From Sphingopyxis sp. 2PD (GTDB lineage Bacteria > Pseudomonadota > Alphaproteobacteria > Sphingomonadales > Sphingomonadaceae), in NCBI RefSeq assembly GCF_005503695.1, contig NZ_SCMU01000003.1, positions 248,001-312,000 on the forward strand: DNA of 64,000 nt, given 5' to 3'. Of this stretch, positions 25,838 through 35,384 are shown piece after piece; within the stretch, counting starts at the first letter, position 1, and every line of letters begins with the position of its first letter. The translations under genes and the position numbers were made by a program. The notes below the pieces were generated by a model. The model was not told the origin of the DNA. It saw only the letters and a list, made by a program, of their open reading frames with translations, and made no database searches.

Positions 25838-26836
25838 ATGCCCGATTCATCCCGCCCGAAACGCCCACGCGTCATCGTCACCCGCCAACTGATGCCGCAT
25901 GTCGAGGCGCGCATGGCCGAATTGTTCGACGTCGCGCTGTCGGCGCACGACCACGCCTTTACCAAGGACGAGTTGAAGGCGGCGGTCGCCGACTGCGATG
26001 TGTTCGTCCCGACCGTAACCGACGAAATCGACGCCGATGTCATCGCGGCAGCGGGCGACCGGCTCAAGCTGATCGCCAATTTCGGCGCCGGGGTCGATCA
26101 TATCGACCTCGCGGCGGCGCGCGCCAAAGGCATCATGGTTTCGAATACGCCGGGCGTGTTTACCGAGGATACCGCCGACATGACGATGGCGCTGATCCTG
26201 TCGGTGCCGCGGCGATTGGCGGAAGGCGAGAAACTGATGCGCTCGGGCCAATGGGCCGGCTGGGCGCCGAGCGCGATGCTGGGCCACCGCGTCGGCGGCA
26301 AATTGCTCGGCATCATCGGCATGGGGCGCATCGGGCTGGCCGTCGCCCGCCGCGCGCGGGCGTTCGGGCTGTCGATCCACTACCACAACCGCCGCCGCTT
26401 GCCCGAAGCAATCGAGGAGGAATTGGGCGCCAGCTATCATGCCAGCGTCGACACGCTGCTGCGGATCAGCGATGTCGTGACGATCCACTGCCCGCACACC
26501 GCCGAAACGCACGAGATGGTGAGTGCAGCGCGGATCGGGTCGATGAAACCCACCGCCTATCTGATCAACACCGCGCGCGGCGAGATCGTCGACGAAAAGG
26601 CGCTGATCGCTGCGCTCCAGACCGGGCGCATCGCCGGCGCCGGACTCGATGTGTACACGCACGAACCCGCGGTCGACCCCGCGCTGCTCGCGCTCGACAA
26701 CGTGGTGCTGCTCCCGCACCTCGGCTCGGCCACGATCGAGGGGCGCGAGGCATCGGGTGAAAAAGTCATCGCGAACATCCGCGCCTGGTGCGACGGACAT
26801 CGCCCGCAGGATCAGGTGCTGGAGGGATGGGCTTAG
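25838..26836 (+). CDS. D-2-hydroxyacid dehydrogenase (glyoxylate/hydroxypyruvate reductase type)
   Basis: A 332-aa protein; the ATG at 25838 (MPDSSRPKRPRVIVTRQ) gives the normal family length, although the frame runs further up. The Rossmann motif is GIIGMGRIGLAVARRARAFG. The substrate Arg is in NTARGEIVDE and the catalytic His in LLPHLGSAT. It reduces 2-oxoacids such as glyoxylate or hydroxypyruvate with NAD(P)H. The next gene is convergent. Confidence 0.88.
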   Translation: MPDSSRPKRPRVIVTRQLMPHVEARMAELFDVALSAHDHAFTKDELKAAVADCDVFVPTVTDEIDADVIAAAGDRLKLIANFGAGVDHIDLAAARAKGIMVSNTPGVFTEDTADMTMALILSVPRRLAEGEKLMRSGQWAGWAPSAMLGHRVGGKLLGIIGMGRIGLAVARRARAFGLSIHYHNRRRLPEAIEEELGASYHASVDTLLRISDVVTIHCPHTAETHEMVSAARIGSMKPTAYLINTARGEIVDEKALIAALQTGRIAGAGLDVYTHEPAVDPALLALDNVVLLPHLGSATIEGREASGEKVIANIRAWCDGHRPQDQVLEGWA

Positions 26837-26841
26837 CAACC

Positions 26842-26944
26842 CGTCGCCCCCGCGGAAATGCGACCAGAGTCACGTGCCACTGGGCGCGGTCGCAATCGGC
26901 CTTGCGCAACATCTCCAGCGGCCCCCGCCTCTGCGGGGGCGACG
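26842..26944. terminator. Palindromic terminator region between convergent genes
   Basis: Outer arms 26842-26855 and 26931-26944 (CGTCGCCCCCGC type) pair with one mismatch. An inner hairpin, 26921-26928 with 26933-26940, has an 8-bp GC stem and 4-nt loop. It sits between the stops of the dehydrogenase and the flavin oxidoreductase. The same GTCGCCCCCGC unit ends genes at about 42.79 and 48.12 kb. Confidence 0.65.
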
Positions 26945-26948
26945 CTCT

Positions 26949-28352
26949 TTAATCCCCCGTCAAAATCCGATCCACCAGCTGCTTCACCGTCGGGGTGAAG
27001 TTGTTCGAATAAAAGGGATCGGTCTTGAAATTGAACGCGGCATGGCCCGCGAACATCAGATTCTGTTCGGGATCGCCGCCATGCGCGATGTCCTGCAACG
27101 TCTTCTGGATACAAAAGCTGCGCGGGTCGGCGAGGTAGCCGGTGGTGTAGTCGTCATGATCCTTCCACGACGAAAAACCGCAATGCGACAGGCAGCCCAT
27201 GCAGTCGGTCTGATCCTTGCGGATCACCGCCTTGTCGGCTTCGGTGACGAAAACCACCGTGTTATCGGGCGTCTTGAGCGCCTCGGTATAGCCCTCCGCC
27301 GCCCAATCGCGCGCGCGGGCGCGGTCGTGCGGGGTGACCCAGAAATTCTTGCCCTTCACCCCGACGTCGAGCTGGACGATATGGTCCCCCGCTTCCTGCT
27401 TCGAGTAAGGAATCTGGCGCTCCGAGCGCGCTTCGAGGTCGCGCAGGAAGGGCGTGCGCACCGCGCTCGAATAAAATCCGGTCGGCGAGAAGCGGTGGAG
27501 CAGCACGTCGCCGTCGTCGAGGGTGCGGAGGCGATCCTTCCACGCCTGTGGGATCGGGCTTTCTTCGGTCAACAGCGGGCGCGTGCCATATTGGAAAACG
27601 ATCTGGCCCAGCTCGGGATTGTCGATCCAGTCGTTCCAGTCGCGCAGATACCAGACGCCGCCCGCCATCACGATCGGCACGCTGTCGGCGATCCCTTCTG
27701 CCTTCATGACGTCACGCAGCGCCTTCACGCGCGGGTACGGATCCTGCGGCACCAAGGGGTCCTCGGCGTTCGACAGACCGTTGTGGCCGCCAGCGAGCCA
27801 AGGGTCTTCATAGACCACCGCGCCCAACAGCTGCGGTACCTTGTGATAGGCGCGCTTCCACAGCGCGCGGAAAGCGCGCGCCGAGCTGATGATCGGCAGA
27901 TACAGGACATTGTGGCGCTCGGCTATTTCGCTGAGCTTGTACGGCATCCCGGCGCCGCAGGTGACCCCGGCGATCTTCCCTTGGGTACGCGCCAGCACGC
28001 CTTCCAGGATTTGCTGTGCGCCGCCCATTTCCCAAAGCACGTTGATGTTGATCGCGCCCTTCCCGTCCGCGATTTCATAAGCGCGTTCGACCTGCGCGAC
28101 CGCGCCTTCGATGCCGTAATGGATCAGTTCTTCGTGGCGTTCCTTGCGGGTGAGCGACTTGTACACCTGCGGCACAATCTTGCCCTCGGCGTCGTAGCTG
28201 TCGGCGTTGACTGCCGACACGGTGCCGATGCCGCCCGCCGCCGCCCACGCGCCGCTCGACATATGGTTGGTCGCCGACACGCCCTTGCCGCCCTCGACCA
28301 ACGGCCAGACTTCGCGTCCGCCGTAAAGGATGGGCTTCAATCCTTTGAACAT
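26949..28352 (-). CDS. Nitronate monooxygenase-family flavin oxidoreductase
   Basis: A 467-aa protein from ATG 28352 (MFKGLKPILYGG) with a GGAGAG site. It is an FMN TIM-barrel of the 2-nitropropane dioxygenase/nitronate monooxygenase family: GIGTVSAVNAD near the start, GAGMP, HNGLSN, and IVMAGGVWYLRDW for phosphate binding. It is longer than typical nitronate monooxygenases (about 350 aa) because of a C-terminal extension with a Cys cluster CMGCLSHCGF, perhaps a metal or redox site. The substrate is unknown. Confidence 0.8.
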   Translation of the reverse strand: MFKGLKPILYGGREVWPLVEGGKGVSATNHMSSGAWAAAGGIGTVSAVNADSYDAEGKIVPQVYKSLTRKERHEELIHYGIEGAVAQVERAYEIADGKGAININVLWEMGGAQQILEGVLARTQGKIAGVTCGAGMPYKLSEIAERHNVLYLPIISSARAFRALWKRAYHKVPQLLGAVVYEDPWLAGGHNGLSNAEDPLVPQDPYPRVKALRDVMKAEGIADSVPIVMAGGVWYLRDWNDWIDNPELGQIVFQYGTRPLLTEESPIPQAWKDRLRTLDDGDVLLHRFSPTGFYSSAVRTPFLRDLEARSERQIPYSKQEAGDHIVQLDVGVKGKNFWVTPHDRARARDWAAEGYTEALKTPDNTVVFVTEADKAVIRKDQTDCMGCLSHCGFSSWKDHDDYTTGYLADPRSFCIQKTLQDIAHGGDPEQNLMFAGHAAFNFKTDPFYSNNFTPTVKQLVDRILTGD

Positions 28353-28454
28353 TTTATATCTCTTTCTCTCCACCGGCCGCCGTGTTTTGGGCCGGTCCCC
28401 GTGCCGGTTCCGTAAGCGGAAGCGCGCGGCGAAAGTCAATGGTTCCGCGGTGGT

Positions 28455-29600
28455 TCAGCCACCAAAGAGGCGGCGTCCGCCCAGCGCCCGACCATAGAGC
28501 TTTTCATAGGCAGCGACCATGATTGATTCGTCGAAACGGTCGGCAGCGACGCGCCGGTTCGCCTCGCCGATCCGGCGGCGCAGCGCGGCATCGGATGCAA
28601 GCTGCTCGATCCCTTTGCGAAAGGCAGCCTCGTCCGATGTGATGAAAGGCAGGTTTTCCGGCGCCACCATCGCACGTACGTCGCCGACGTCGAAGCTCGC
28701 CACCGGAAGCCCGGCGGCCATCGCCTCGATGACGGCGATCGGCGCCTGTTCGCTGAGCGAGGTCAGCGCGAGGATGTCGAAATGGCCGATCCAGCGATGG
28801 GGCGTGGGCATGAAGCCCGGGAGGACGAGATCATCGCCCCATCCACAAGCCATGGCTTCGGCCGCGATCGCAACGCGTTCCGGCCCTTCGCCGACGATCA
28901 CGAGCCGCGCGTCGCCACGAAGATGCGCCGTTAGCTGGACGAGCCGGGTCAGATTCTTAACCTTGCGGAGCCCCGCAACGGTACCGATCACCACCCCTTC
29001 TTCGCCTTTGTCGAGCCCCGGAATCGGCATCGCGGGGGCGCCCGCATAGACCGCGACGTCGATGCCGTTGCGGATCAACACGGTACGCCGCCGCGCGCGC
29101 CATTCGTCGGCGGCAATGTGCTGCAGCAGTTCGGACGGCACGACCAACGCCTCGGCGGTCGGGAGCGCGAGGCGCCGGAAACTGTTGCGTTTCCAGTGGC
29201 GCCGGACGCTTTCATCCTCGTTGAACCCATCCTCATGGTGGATGAGCGGCGGCAGGTCGCGAAACGGCGCGAAAATCCGGTGCGCCATCACCCCGTCCAT
29301 CGAACCCCAATTATAGCTGAGCACAAGGTCGAATTGCTGCATGAAGCGCGCCAGGTCGCGGTACCGCGCCAGCCCCGGCTTGCCATGCAGCGGCGGCGCC
29401 CTATCGTCCGGAAATTCGACATCGATGGCGGGATCGATCGCATCGCGGGCGCCGAGCGCGTCGGGGACGGCCGACAGGATCGTGTGCCGCGCGCGCGGCC
29501 CCATCAGGTTCATCAGGCGGACGGCGCGCGCCTCCTTTCCGCCCAGCGAAAAACTGGAATGAAGGTGCAACAGGCGCAGAGGCGTATTCGCGCCGATCAC
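28455..29600 (-). CDS. Glycosyltransferase (GT4-type)
   Basis: A 381-aa protein. The start is a GTG at 29600 overlapping the hydrolase stop (GTGA), because the frame upstream lies inside that gene. The N-domain has HLHSSFSLGGKEARAVRL. The C-domain shows the GT4/GT1 pattern: VIGTVAGLRKVKNL, LVIVGEGPER, and the nucleotide-sugar E-x7-E region SEQAPIAVIEAMAAGLPV. It probably adds a sugar to a surface polysaccharide or glycolipid; the acceptor is unknown. It is the second gene of a two-gene operon with the hydrolase. Confidence 0.85.
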   Translation of the reverse strand: MIGANTPLRLLHLHSSFSLGGKEARAVRLMNLMGPRARHTILSAVPDALGARDAIDPAIDVEFPDDRAPPLHGKPGLARYRDLARFMQQFDLVLSYNWGSMDGVMAHRIFAPFRDLPPLIHHEDGFNEDESVRRHWKRNSFRRLALPTAEALVVPSELLQHIAADEWRARRRTVLIRNGIDVAVYAGAPAMPIPGLDKGEEGVVIGTVAGLRKVKNLTRLVQLTAHLRGDARLVIVGEGPERVAIAAEAMACGWGDDLVLPGFMPTPHRWIGHFDILALTSLSEQAPIAVIEAMAAGLPVASFDVGDVRAMVAPENLPFITSDEAAFRKGIEQLASDAALRRRIGEANRRVAADRFDESIMVAAYEKLYGRALGGRRLFGG

Positions 29601-30499
29601 GCGGCGGGCAAGTCGCTCAGCCAGGCGTCGATCGCAGCGAGAGCTTCGGGTTCGTCCATCGTCGGCGCATGACCGACCCCCGGAACCTCGACAAAGCGCG
29701 CCTGCGGCAGCGCGGCGACCATCTTCTCTCCCGCCGATCGCGCCAATATGTCGGACAATTCGCCGCGCAGGATCAACAGCGGCACATCGCCCAGCGCGTG
29801 ATACACGGGCCACAGGTCGAACGCGCCCTCCCCGCCCGGCGCGCGCAGCGGCGCCGCGATCTGCTTGTCATAATCGGTAACGATGCGGCCTTCGGGGGTC
29901 AGGCGGTGGGTGCGCTTGGTCAGCCGCAACCAGTCGTGAACGCCATAGTGCGGGTAAATCGCACCGTTCAGTTCGGCAAAGGCGCGCGCCGCGTGCATCC
30001 ATGTCGGCTGGCTGCCCCCGGCGCCGATATAGTCGCGGATCCGGTCAAGCCCCGCGGTCTCTAATTCGGGGCCGACGTCGTTCAGCACCGCGCCGACCAA
30101 CCGCCCGGGCAGCGTCGCCGCCATCAGCATCGACACCAGGCCGCCGAGCGACGTACCGATCGTTGCAAACCGATCAATGCCCAGTTCGTCGAGCAGCGCG
30201 ACGACATCCTGAACATAGGTGAGCGGGATATAGGTCATCGGGTCCTTGGCATAGGCGCTCTCGCCGCGCCCACGAAATTCGATCACGATCGCCTTGCGGT
30301 GCTGCGCAACGTGCGGCGCCAGCATTTCGAAATCCCGCGCATTCCGCGCCAGCCCCGGCATGCACAGCACCGGCGGCGCGCTCTCTGCCGCTTCAGGCCC
30401 GGCATAGATGCGCGCGTGCAGTCGCACGCCGTCGCCCGACCACCAATATTGGTCCGACCAGTCGCGGCGCCCGTCCTGCTTTGCGTCGTGCTTGGCCAA
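29597..30499 (-). CDS. Alpha/beta hydrolase
   Basis: A 300-aa protein. The best start is a TTG at 30499 (LAKHDAKQDGRRDW) with AGGGGA upstream; the frame continues to 30688 but overlaps the divergent gene. It has an HG-like oxyanion region (VLCMPGLARNARDF), the nucleophile elbow GTSLGG (Ser), a late Asp region (LILRGELSDIL) and catalytic His in GVGHAP. It hydrolyses an ester or similar bond; the substrate is unknown. Its stop overlaps the glycosyltransferase start. Confidence 0.8.
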   Translation of the reverse strand: MAKHDAKQDGRRDWSDQYWWSGDGVRLHARIYAGPEAAESAPPVLCMPGLARNARDFEMLAPHVAQHRKAIVIEFRGRGESAYAKDPMTYIPLTYVQDVVALLDELGIDRFATIGTSLGGLVSMLMAATLPGRLVGAVLNDVGPELETAGLDRIRDYIGAGGSQPTWMHAARAFAELNGAIYPHYGVHDWLRLTKRTHRLTPEGRIVTDYDKQIAAPLRAPGGEGAFDLWPVYHALGDVPLLILRGELSDILARSAGEKMVAALPQARFVEVPGVGHAPTMDEPEALAAIDAWLSDLPAA

Positions 30500-30654
30500 T
30501 ATGGCTCGTCCCCTTGGCTGATGTCCCTGGCGTGCCGTCCGCGGGAGTCGTCCGTGTCTATCGCCAACCAGACCGCGCGGCGCAAGCGATCCGTCGTACC
30601 ATCGCGCCGCACAGGTTGCCGCCACCCGCTTTCGCCGATAAGAGCGGGGTGACC

Positions 30655-32100
30655 ATGAGCGATGCCCTGCTTTCCTTCGAACCCGCAACCGGTGAAGAAC
30701 TGTGGCGCGGCGCGGTCAGCAACGTCGATGATGAAGTCGCGACCGCGCGCGCGGCTTGGCCTGCATGGGCCGCCAAGCCCGTTGCCTTCCGCACCGAAAC
30801 GCTGCGCCGCTTCGCCGACCGGGTGAAGGCGGAGGGTGAAGCGCTCGCCGACCTGATCGCGCGCGAAACCGGAAAACCGCTCTGGGAAGCTCGAACCGAA
30901 GTCGAATCGGTGGTGAACAAGGTCAATATTTCGGTCACCGCCTATGCCGAGCGCACCCCCAATCGGCGGATCGAGGGCGCGATGGGGCTGCGCAATGCGG
31001 TACGCCACAAACCGCATGGCGCGCTCGCGGTGCTCGGTCCCTATAATTTCCCCGCGCATCTGCCGAACGGCCATATCGTCCCGGCGCTGATCGCGGGCAA
31101 TTCGGTGCTGTTCAAACCATCGGAAAAGACCCCTGCGGTCGGCGCCAAGCTGGTCGAGCTTTTTCACAGCGCCGGGGTGCCACCCGAGGTACTGCGGCTG
31201 ATTGTCGGCGGCCCCGACACCGGCAAGGCGCTCGCTGGACACGCAGGCATCGACGGGCTGCTGTTCACCGGCTCGGCGCGCACCGGACTCGCGCTCAACC
31301 GCCAGTTCGCCGACCAGCCGGGCAAGATGCTCGCGCTCGAAATGGGCGGCAACAATCCGATCGTCGTGTGGGACACCGCCGACATCCGCACGGCGGCGAT
31401 TCTTGTCGTTCAGTCGGCCTTCCTCAGCGCCGGGCAACGGTGCAGCAACGCGCGGCGGCTGATTGTACGCGACAGTCTGGCCGACGCGCTGCTCGAAGAG
31501 GTCAAGACACTCGCGAGCCGCTTGATCGTCGATCACCCGCACGCCGACCCCGCGCCTTACATGGGGCCGGTTATCGACAATGAGGCCGCCGACCATCTGA
31601 CCGAAAGCTTCCTGATCCTGATGTCGAACGGTGGCCAGGTGATCCGTCACATGACGCGGCCGATCGCCGGGCGCCCGTTCCTCACCCCCGGCATCATCGA
31701 CGTGACGGGCATGCCCGAACGCCCCGACATCGAATTGTTCGGGCCTTTGCTGCAAGTGATCCGCGTCGACAGTTTCGAGGCGGCGATTGCCGAGGCGAAC
31801 AATACCGCGTTCGGCCTTTCGGCCTCGCTGATCGGCGGAACGCCGCAGCTGTACGACCAGTTCTGGGCCAATGCGCGCGCTGGGGTGATCAACTGGAACC
31901 GCCCGACCAACGGCGCCTCGTCCGCAGCGCCTTTTGGGGGCATCGGCCTGTCGGGCAACCATCGCCCGAGCGCCTTCTACGCAGCGGACTATTGCGCCTA
32001 TCCCGTCGCGTCGTCCGAAAGCGATACCATGCGTGCATCGATCGGCGTGGGATTGCGCGATCCTGAAGGGTCGCAGCTTGTGACGAAGAAATATCTCTGA
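30655..32100 (+). CDS. astD: Succinylglutamate-semialdehyde dehydrogenase
   Basis: A 481-aa aldehyde dehydrogenase from ATG 30655 (MSDALLSFEPATGEELW). Motifs are GPYNFPAHLPNGHI and KPSEKTP for NAD, LEMGGNNP with the catalytic Glu, and GQRCSNARRL with the nucleophile Cys. The overall pattern matches AstD, the NAD-dependent step of the arginine succinyltransferase pathway. No other ast gene is nearby. It is divergent from the hydrolase across a 155-bp promoter region. Confidence 0.87.
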   Translation: MSDALLSFEPATGEELWRGAVSNVDDEVATARAAWPAWAAKPVAFRTETLRRFADRVKAEGEALADLIARETGKPLWEARTEVESVVNKVNISVTAYAERTPNRRIEGAMGLRNAVRHKPHGALAVLGPYNFPAHLPNGHIVPALIAGNSVLFKPSEKTPAVGAKLVELFHSAGVPPEVLRLIVGGPDTGKALAGHAGIDGLLFTGSARTGLALNRQFADQPGKMLALEMGGNNPIVVWDTADIRTAAILVVQSAFLSAGQRCSNARRLIVRDSLADALLEEVKTLASRLIVDHPHADPAPYMGPVIDNEAADHLTESFLILMSNGGQVIRHMTRPIAGRPFLTPGIIDVTGMPERPDIELFGPLLQVIRVDSFEAAIAEANNTAFGLSASLIGGTPQLYDQFWANARAGVINWNRPTNGASSAAPFGGIGLSGNHRPSAFYAADYCAYPVASSESDTMRASIGVGLRDPEGSQLVTKKYL

Positions 32101-32111
32101 ATGGCCCTCGT

Positions 32112-32178
32112 CACCCCGGACTTGATCCGGGGTCCAATCCAGCAGCGAAGCCATGGACCCCGGATCAAGTCCGGGGCG
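32112..32178. repeat. 25-bp palindromic repeat (CCCCGGACTTGATCCGGGG type)
   Basis: Arms 32112-32136 and 32154-32178 pair with one mismatch around a 17-nt loop. Each arm is itself nearly palindromic. The same repeat occurs at 62159-62233, both times just after a gene end, so it is a dispersed element that probably also terminates transcription. Confidence 0.75.
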
Positions 32179-32263
32179 ACGAAGCCTTGGGGCAATTTTA
32201 CCTACACCCCCGTCAACAAAGCCTGCTTTGCGCTTTCCGGGTACGTGAACCATCTTCGCCAGC

Positions 32264-33052
32264 ATGGAAAAGACTCTCCCCTCTGCTGGCAAACTCTGGC
32301 TCGTCGGCGCCGGTCCGGGTGACCCCGATCTGCTGACGCTGCGCGCCGCGCGGCTGCTGGCGAGCGCGGATCTGGTCGTTCATGACGGGCTGGTCGGCGA
32401 AGGCGTGCTTGCGCTGATCCCGCCGCATGTCGAACGCATCTCGGTCGCCAAGCAGCGCAGCCGCCACACGATGAAGCAAGAGCTGATCAACGCACTGCTC
32501 GTCCGCGAGACGCTGGCGGGCAAGCAGGTCGTGCGACTCAAGGGCGGCGATCCGTTCATATTCGGAAGGGGCGGCGAAGAACTCGACGCCGCGCGCGAAG
32601 CGGGCATTGCCTGTGAAGTCGTCCCCGGCATCACCGCCGCCGCGGGCTGCGCCGCGCAGGCGGGCCTCCCCCTCACCCACCGCGAAGACGCCAGCGCGGT
32701 CAGCTTTGTTGCGGGCCAGTGCAAGGATTTGAGCGACCAGGACTGGTCGGGGCTTGCGGGGCATGGCCGCACCCTCGTCATCTACATGGGCCTCGCGAGC
32801 GCCAACGCCATCGCCGACAAGCTCATCGCCGACGGCGTGTCGCCCGACCTGCCCGTCGCGGTAATCGAGCGCGGTACCACCAAGGATGCGCGCGTACTCC
32901 GCACCTTGCTCACCGACCTTGGCGACCTCGTCGTGCGCGAAAAGGTCGCGAGTCCGGCGCTGATCGTCGTCGGCAAGGTCGCCGCGCGGGCCGATGCGCT
33001 GGATTGCCTGGGCGCTCCGGGCATCACCGAAATTATGGGGAATTTTGCATGA
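32264..33052 (+). CDS. cobA: Uroporphyrinogen-III C-methyltransferase
   Basis: A 262-aa SAM-dependent methylase with both family signatures: LVGAGPGDPDLLTLRA at the N-terminus and LKGGDPFIFGRGGEE at about 85-100. It methylates uroporphyrinogen III twice to precorrin-2, the precursor of siroheme. It lacks the CysG oxidase/chelatase domains. Its place before cysI fits supply of siroheme for sulfite reductase. Its stop overlaps the DUF2849 start (ATGA). Confidence 0.93.
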   Translation: MEKTLPSAGKLWLVGAGPGDPDLLTLRAARLLASADLVVHDGLVGEGVLALIPPHVERISVAKQRSRHTMKQELINALLVRETLAGKQVVRLKGGDPFIFGRGGEELDAAREAGIACEVVPGITAAAGCAAQAGLPLTHREDASAVSFVAGQCKDLSDQDWSGLAGHGRTLVIYMGLASANAIADKLIADGVSPDLPVAVIERGTTKDARVLRTLLTDLGDLVVREKVASPALIVVGKVAARADALDCLGAPGITEIMGNFA

Positions 33053-33345
33053 AACTGTTGACCGGCAACGACCTGAAAACGGGCTTCGTGACTTGGTGGA
33101 CTGGCACCGACTGGTCGCTGCACATCGAGGACGCCGCCGATGTCGGCGAAGCTGGCGAAGCGATCCTTGCCGTCGAAGAAGCCGCGCGCCGCGTCAATGC
33201 GCCCTATATCATCGCCGGAGAGCAAACCGCCGATGGCCCGCGCCCCGCGCATATCAAGGACCGCATCCGCGCGCTCGGCCCCACTGTGCGTCCCGACCTG
33301 ACACTGAAACCCGCCGATCCCGCGGCCGGCGACTGGGTGATCTGA
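33049..33345 (+). CDS. DUF2849 domain-containing protein
   Basis: A 98-aa protein whose ATG overlaps the cobA stop. The sequence (MKLLTGNDLKTGFVTWWT, DAADVGEAGEAIL) matches DUF2849, a small family nearly always encoded between cobA/cysG and sulfite reductase in alphaproteobacteria. Its role in sulfite reduction is inferred from this context only. The next ATG (cysI) begins right after its stop. Confidence 0.8.
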   Translation: MKLLTGNDLKTGFVTWWTGTDWSLHIEDAADVGEAGEAILAVEEAARRVNAPYIIAGEQTADGPRPAHIKDRIRALGPTVRPDLTLKPADPAAGDWVI

Positions 33346-33346
33346 C

Positions 33347-34978
33347 ATGTATAAATATGACGAATATGACCATGCGATGGTCGCCGCCCGCGTCGCCGAG
33401 TTCAGCGATCAGGTGAAGCGCCGCCTCGCCGGTGAAATCACCGAGGACCAGTTCAAGCCGCTGCGCCTGATGAACGGCCTCTACCTCCAGCTCCACGCCT
33501 ATATGCTGCGCGTCGCGGTGCCCTATGGCACGCTCGACAGCCGCCAGATGCGGATGCTCGCGCATATCGCGCGCAAATATGACCGCGATTACGGCCATTT
33601 CACCACCCGCCAGAATATCCAGTATAACTGGATCAAACTGGAGGACGCGCCCGCGATCCTCGAGGATCTGGCCTCGGTCGAGATGCACGCCATCCAGACC
33701 AGCGGCAATTGCATCCGCAACATCAGCTCGGACCAATGGGCGGGCGCCGCTGCCGACGAGATCACCGATCCGCGCCCGTGGGCCGAATTGCTCCGCCAAT
33801 GGTCGAGCTTCCACCCCGAATTCAGCTATTTGCCGCGCAAGTTCAAGATTGCGGTGATCGCCGCCGCAGAAGATCGCGCCGCGATGCGGCTGCACGATAT
33901 CGGCATCCAGATCATTGAGAAGGACGGCGTCCACGGCGCCGCCTTCTACGTCGGTGGCGGCATGGGCCGCACGCCGATGATCGCGCCGCTGATAAAGGAT
34001 TTCGTGCCGCTCGAAGATATGCTCAGCTACACCGAGGCGTGCCTGCGCGTGTACAACCGCTACGGCCGCCGCGACAATATCTACAAGGCGCGGATCAAGA
34101 TCCTGATCCACGAACTCGGCGCCGACGAATATCGCCGCCAGGTCGAGGAAGAATGGGCGCATGTGAAGTCGTTGGGCATCGACCCGCCCAAGGCGGAATT
34201 CGACCGTATCGCCAAGCAGTTTGCGCTGCCCGCGCTCGACGCATCGGCGCCTGACGCGATCGACCGCAGTGATCCCGACTTCGCCGTATGGGTCGACCAG
34301 AATGTCGCCGCGCACAAGGTGCCGGGCCATGCGATCGTCAACATCAGCCTGAAGCCCGTCGGCGGCATTCCCGGCGACGCCGGCTCGGCGCAGATCGACC
34401 TGATGGCCGACCTCGCCGAGAAATACAGCCACGACGAACTGCGCGTCACGCACGCCCAGAACATCGTGTTGCCGCACGTCCGCAAGGCCGATCTCTACGC
34501 CATCTGGCAGGAGCTCGATGCTGCGGGGCTCGCGACGCCGAACCTCGACCTGATCAGCGACATCATCGCCTGCCCGGGCCTCGATTATTGCAGCCTCGCC
34601 AATGCGCGCTCGATCCCCGTCGCGCAAAAGATCGCGACACGCTTCTCGGACCTCGGCCGCCAGAAGGAACTCGGCGAGCTCAAGCTCAAGATTTCGGGCT
34701 GCATCAACGCGTGCGGGCATCACCACGCCGGCCACATCGGCATCCTTGGCGTCGACCGTAAGGGCACCGAAAACTACCAGCTTTTGCTCGGCGGATCGGG
34801 CGCGGAGGACGTCAGCCTCGGCACGATCACCGGCCCCGGCTTCGACGAGGACGGCATCGTCGACGCGATCGAACGCGTCACCGACAAATATCTCGCCGAA
34901 CGCACCGAAGGCGAGCGCTTCGTCGACACTTTCCGCCGCGTCGGCATGGCCCCCTTCAAGGAGGCGATCTATGGTTGA
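33347..34978 (+). CDS. cysI: Assimilatory nitrite/sulfite reductase (hemoprotein)
   Basis: A 543-aa siroheme and 4Fe-4S protein. The cluster ligands are C-x5-C (CPGLDYC) and C-x3-C (GCINAC), followed by HHH. The N-terminal half carries the ferredoxin-like repeat with HFTTRQNIQYNW. It reduces sulfite to sulfide with six electrons. The operon partners (cobA, DUF2849, DUF934, cysH) and absence of nitrate genes point to sulfite as substrate. Confidence 0.92.
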   Translation: MYKYDEYDHAMVAARVAEFSDQVKRRLAGEITEDQFKPLRLMNGLYLQLHAYMLRVAVPYGTLDSRQMRMLAHIARKYDRDYGHFTTRQNIQYNWIKLEDAPAILEDLASVEMHAIQTSGNCIRNISSDQWAGAAADEITDPRPWAELLRQWSSFHPEFSYLPRKFKIAVIAAAEDRAAMRLHDIGIQIIEKDGVHGAAFYVGGGMGRTPMIAPLIKDFVPLEDMLSYTEACLRVYNRYGRRDNIYKARIKILIHELGADEYRRQVEEEWAHVKSLGIDPPKAEFDRIAKQFALPALDASAPDAIDRSDPDFAVWVDQNVAAHKVPGHAIVNISLKPVGGIPGDAGSAQIDLMADLAEKYSHDELRVTHAQNIVLPHVRKADLYAIWQELDAAGLATPNLDLISDIIACPGLDYCSLANARSIPVAQKIATRFSDLGRQKELGELKLKISGCINACGHHHAGHIGILGVDRKGTENYQLLLGGSGAEDVSLGTITGPGFDEDGIVDAIERVTDKYLAERTEGERFVDTFRRVGMAPFKEAIYG

Positions 34979-35384
34979 GCATCTGCATAGCGACGGCGAG
35001 GAACCCTGCGTCACCCTCGACGCCTTCCTCCAGCAATCGAACGCAACCGCGGTGCGGCTCGAACCCGACGAGGACGCGCGCGCGCTGATCCCGCATCTCG
35101 ACCGGCTTGCGCTGATCGAGGTTGCGTTCCCGAAATTCCGCGACGGCCGCGGCTATTCGTCGGCGCGTATCCTGCGCGAGGCGGGCTATACCGGCGAACT
35201 GCGCGCACAGGGCGACGTCCTCGTCGACCAGATCGCTTATATGAAGCGCTGCGGATTCGACACCTTCGCGCCCGAAAAGGCGCTCAACCCCGCCGATGTC
35301 GAGGCGGCGCTGAGCCGCTGGCCCGAACATTATCAGACCGCCGCCGACGGCGCGGTGCCGATATGGAAGCTGAGGCATGGCTGA
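34971..35384 (+). CDS. DUF934 protein, sulfite reduction accessory
   Basis: A 137-aa protein; ATG 34971 overlaps the cysI end by 8 bp. It carries the DUF934 pattern: LIEVAFPKFRDGRGYSSARIL, then GELRAQGDVLVDQIAYMKRCGFD. This family is encoded beside cysI and cysH in alpha- and betaproteobacteria and may assist sulfite reductase; its biochemistry is unknown. Its own end overlaps cysH by 8 bp. Confidence 0.85.
   Translation: MVEHLHSDGEEPCVTLDAFLQQSNATAVRLEPDEDARALIPHLDRLALIEVAFPKFRDGRGYSSARILREAGYTGELRAQGDVLVDQIAYMKRCGFDTFAPEKALNPADVEAALSRWPEHYQTAADGAVPIWKLRHG

Noticed and set aside
26649-28415. Long plus-strand frame (588 codons) over the flavin oxidoreductase
   Set aside because: Arg/His/Ala-rich shadow composition; the minus strand encodes a clear FMN enzyme.
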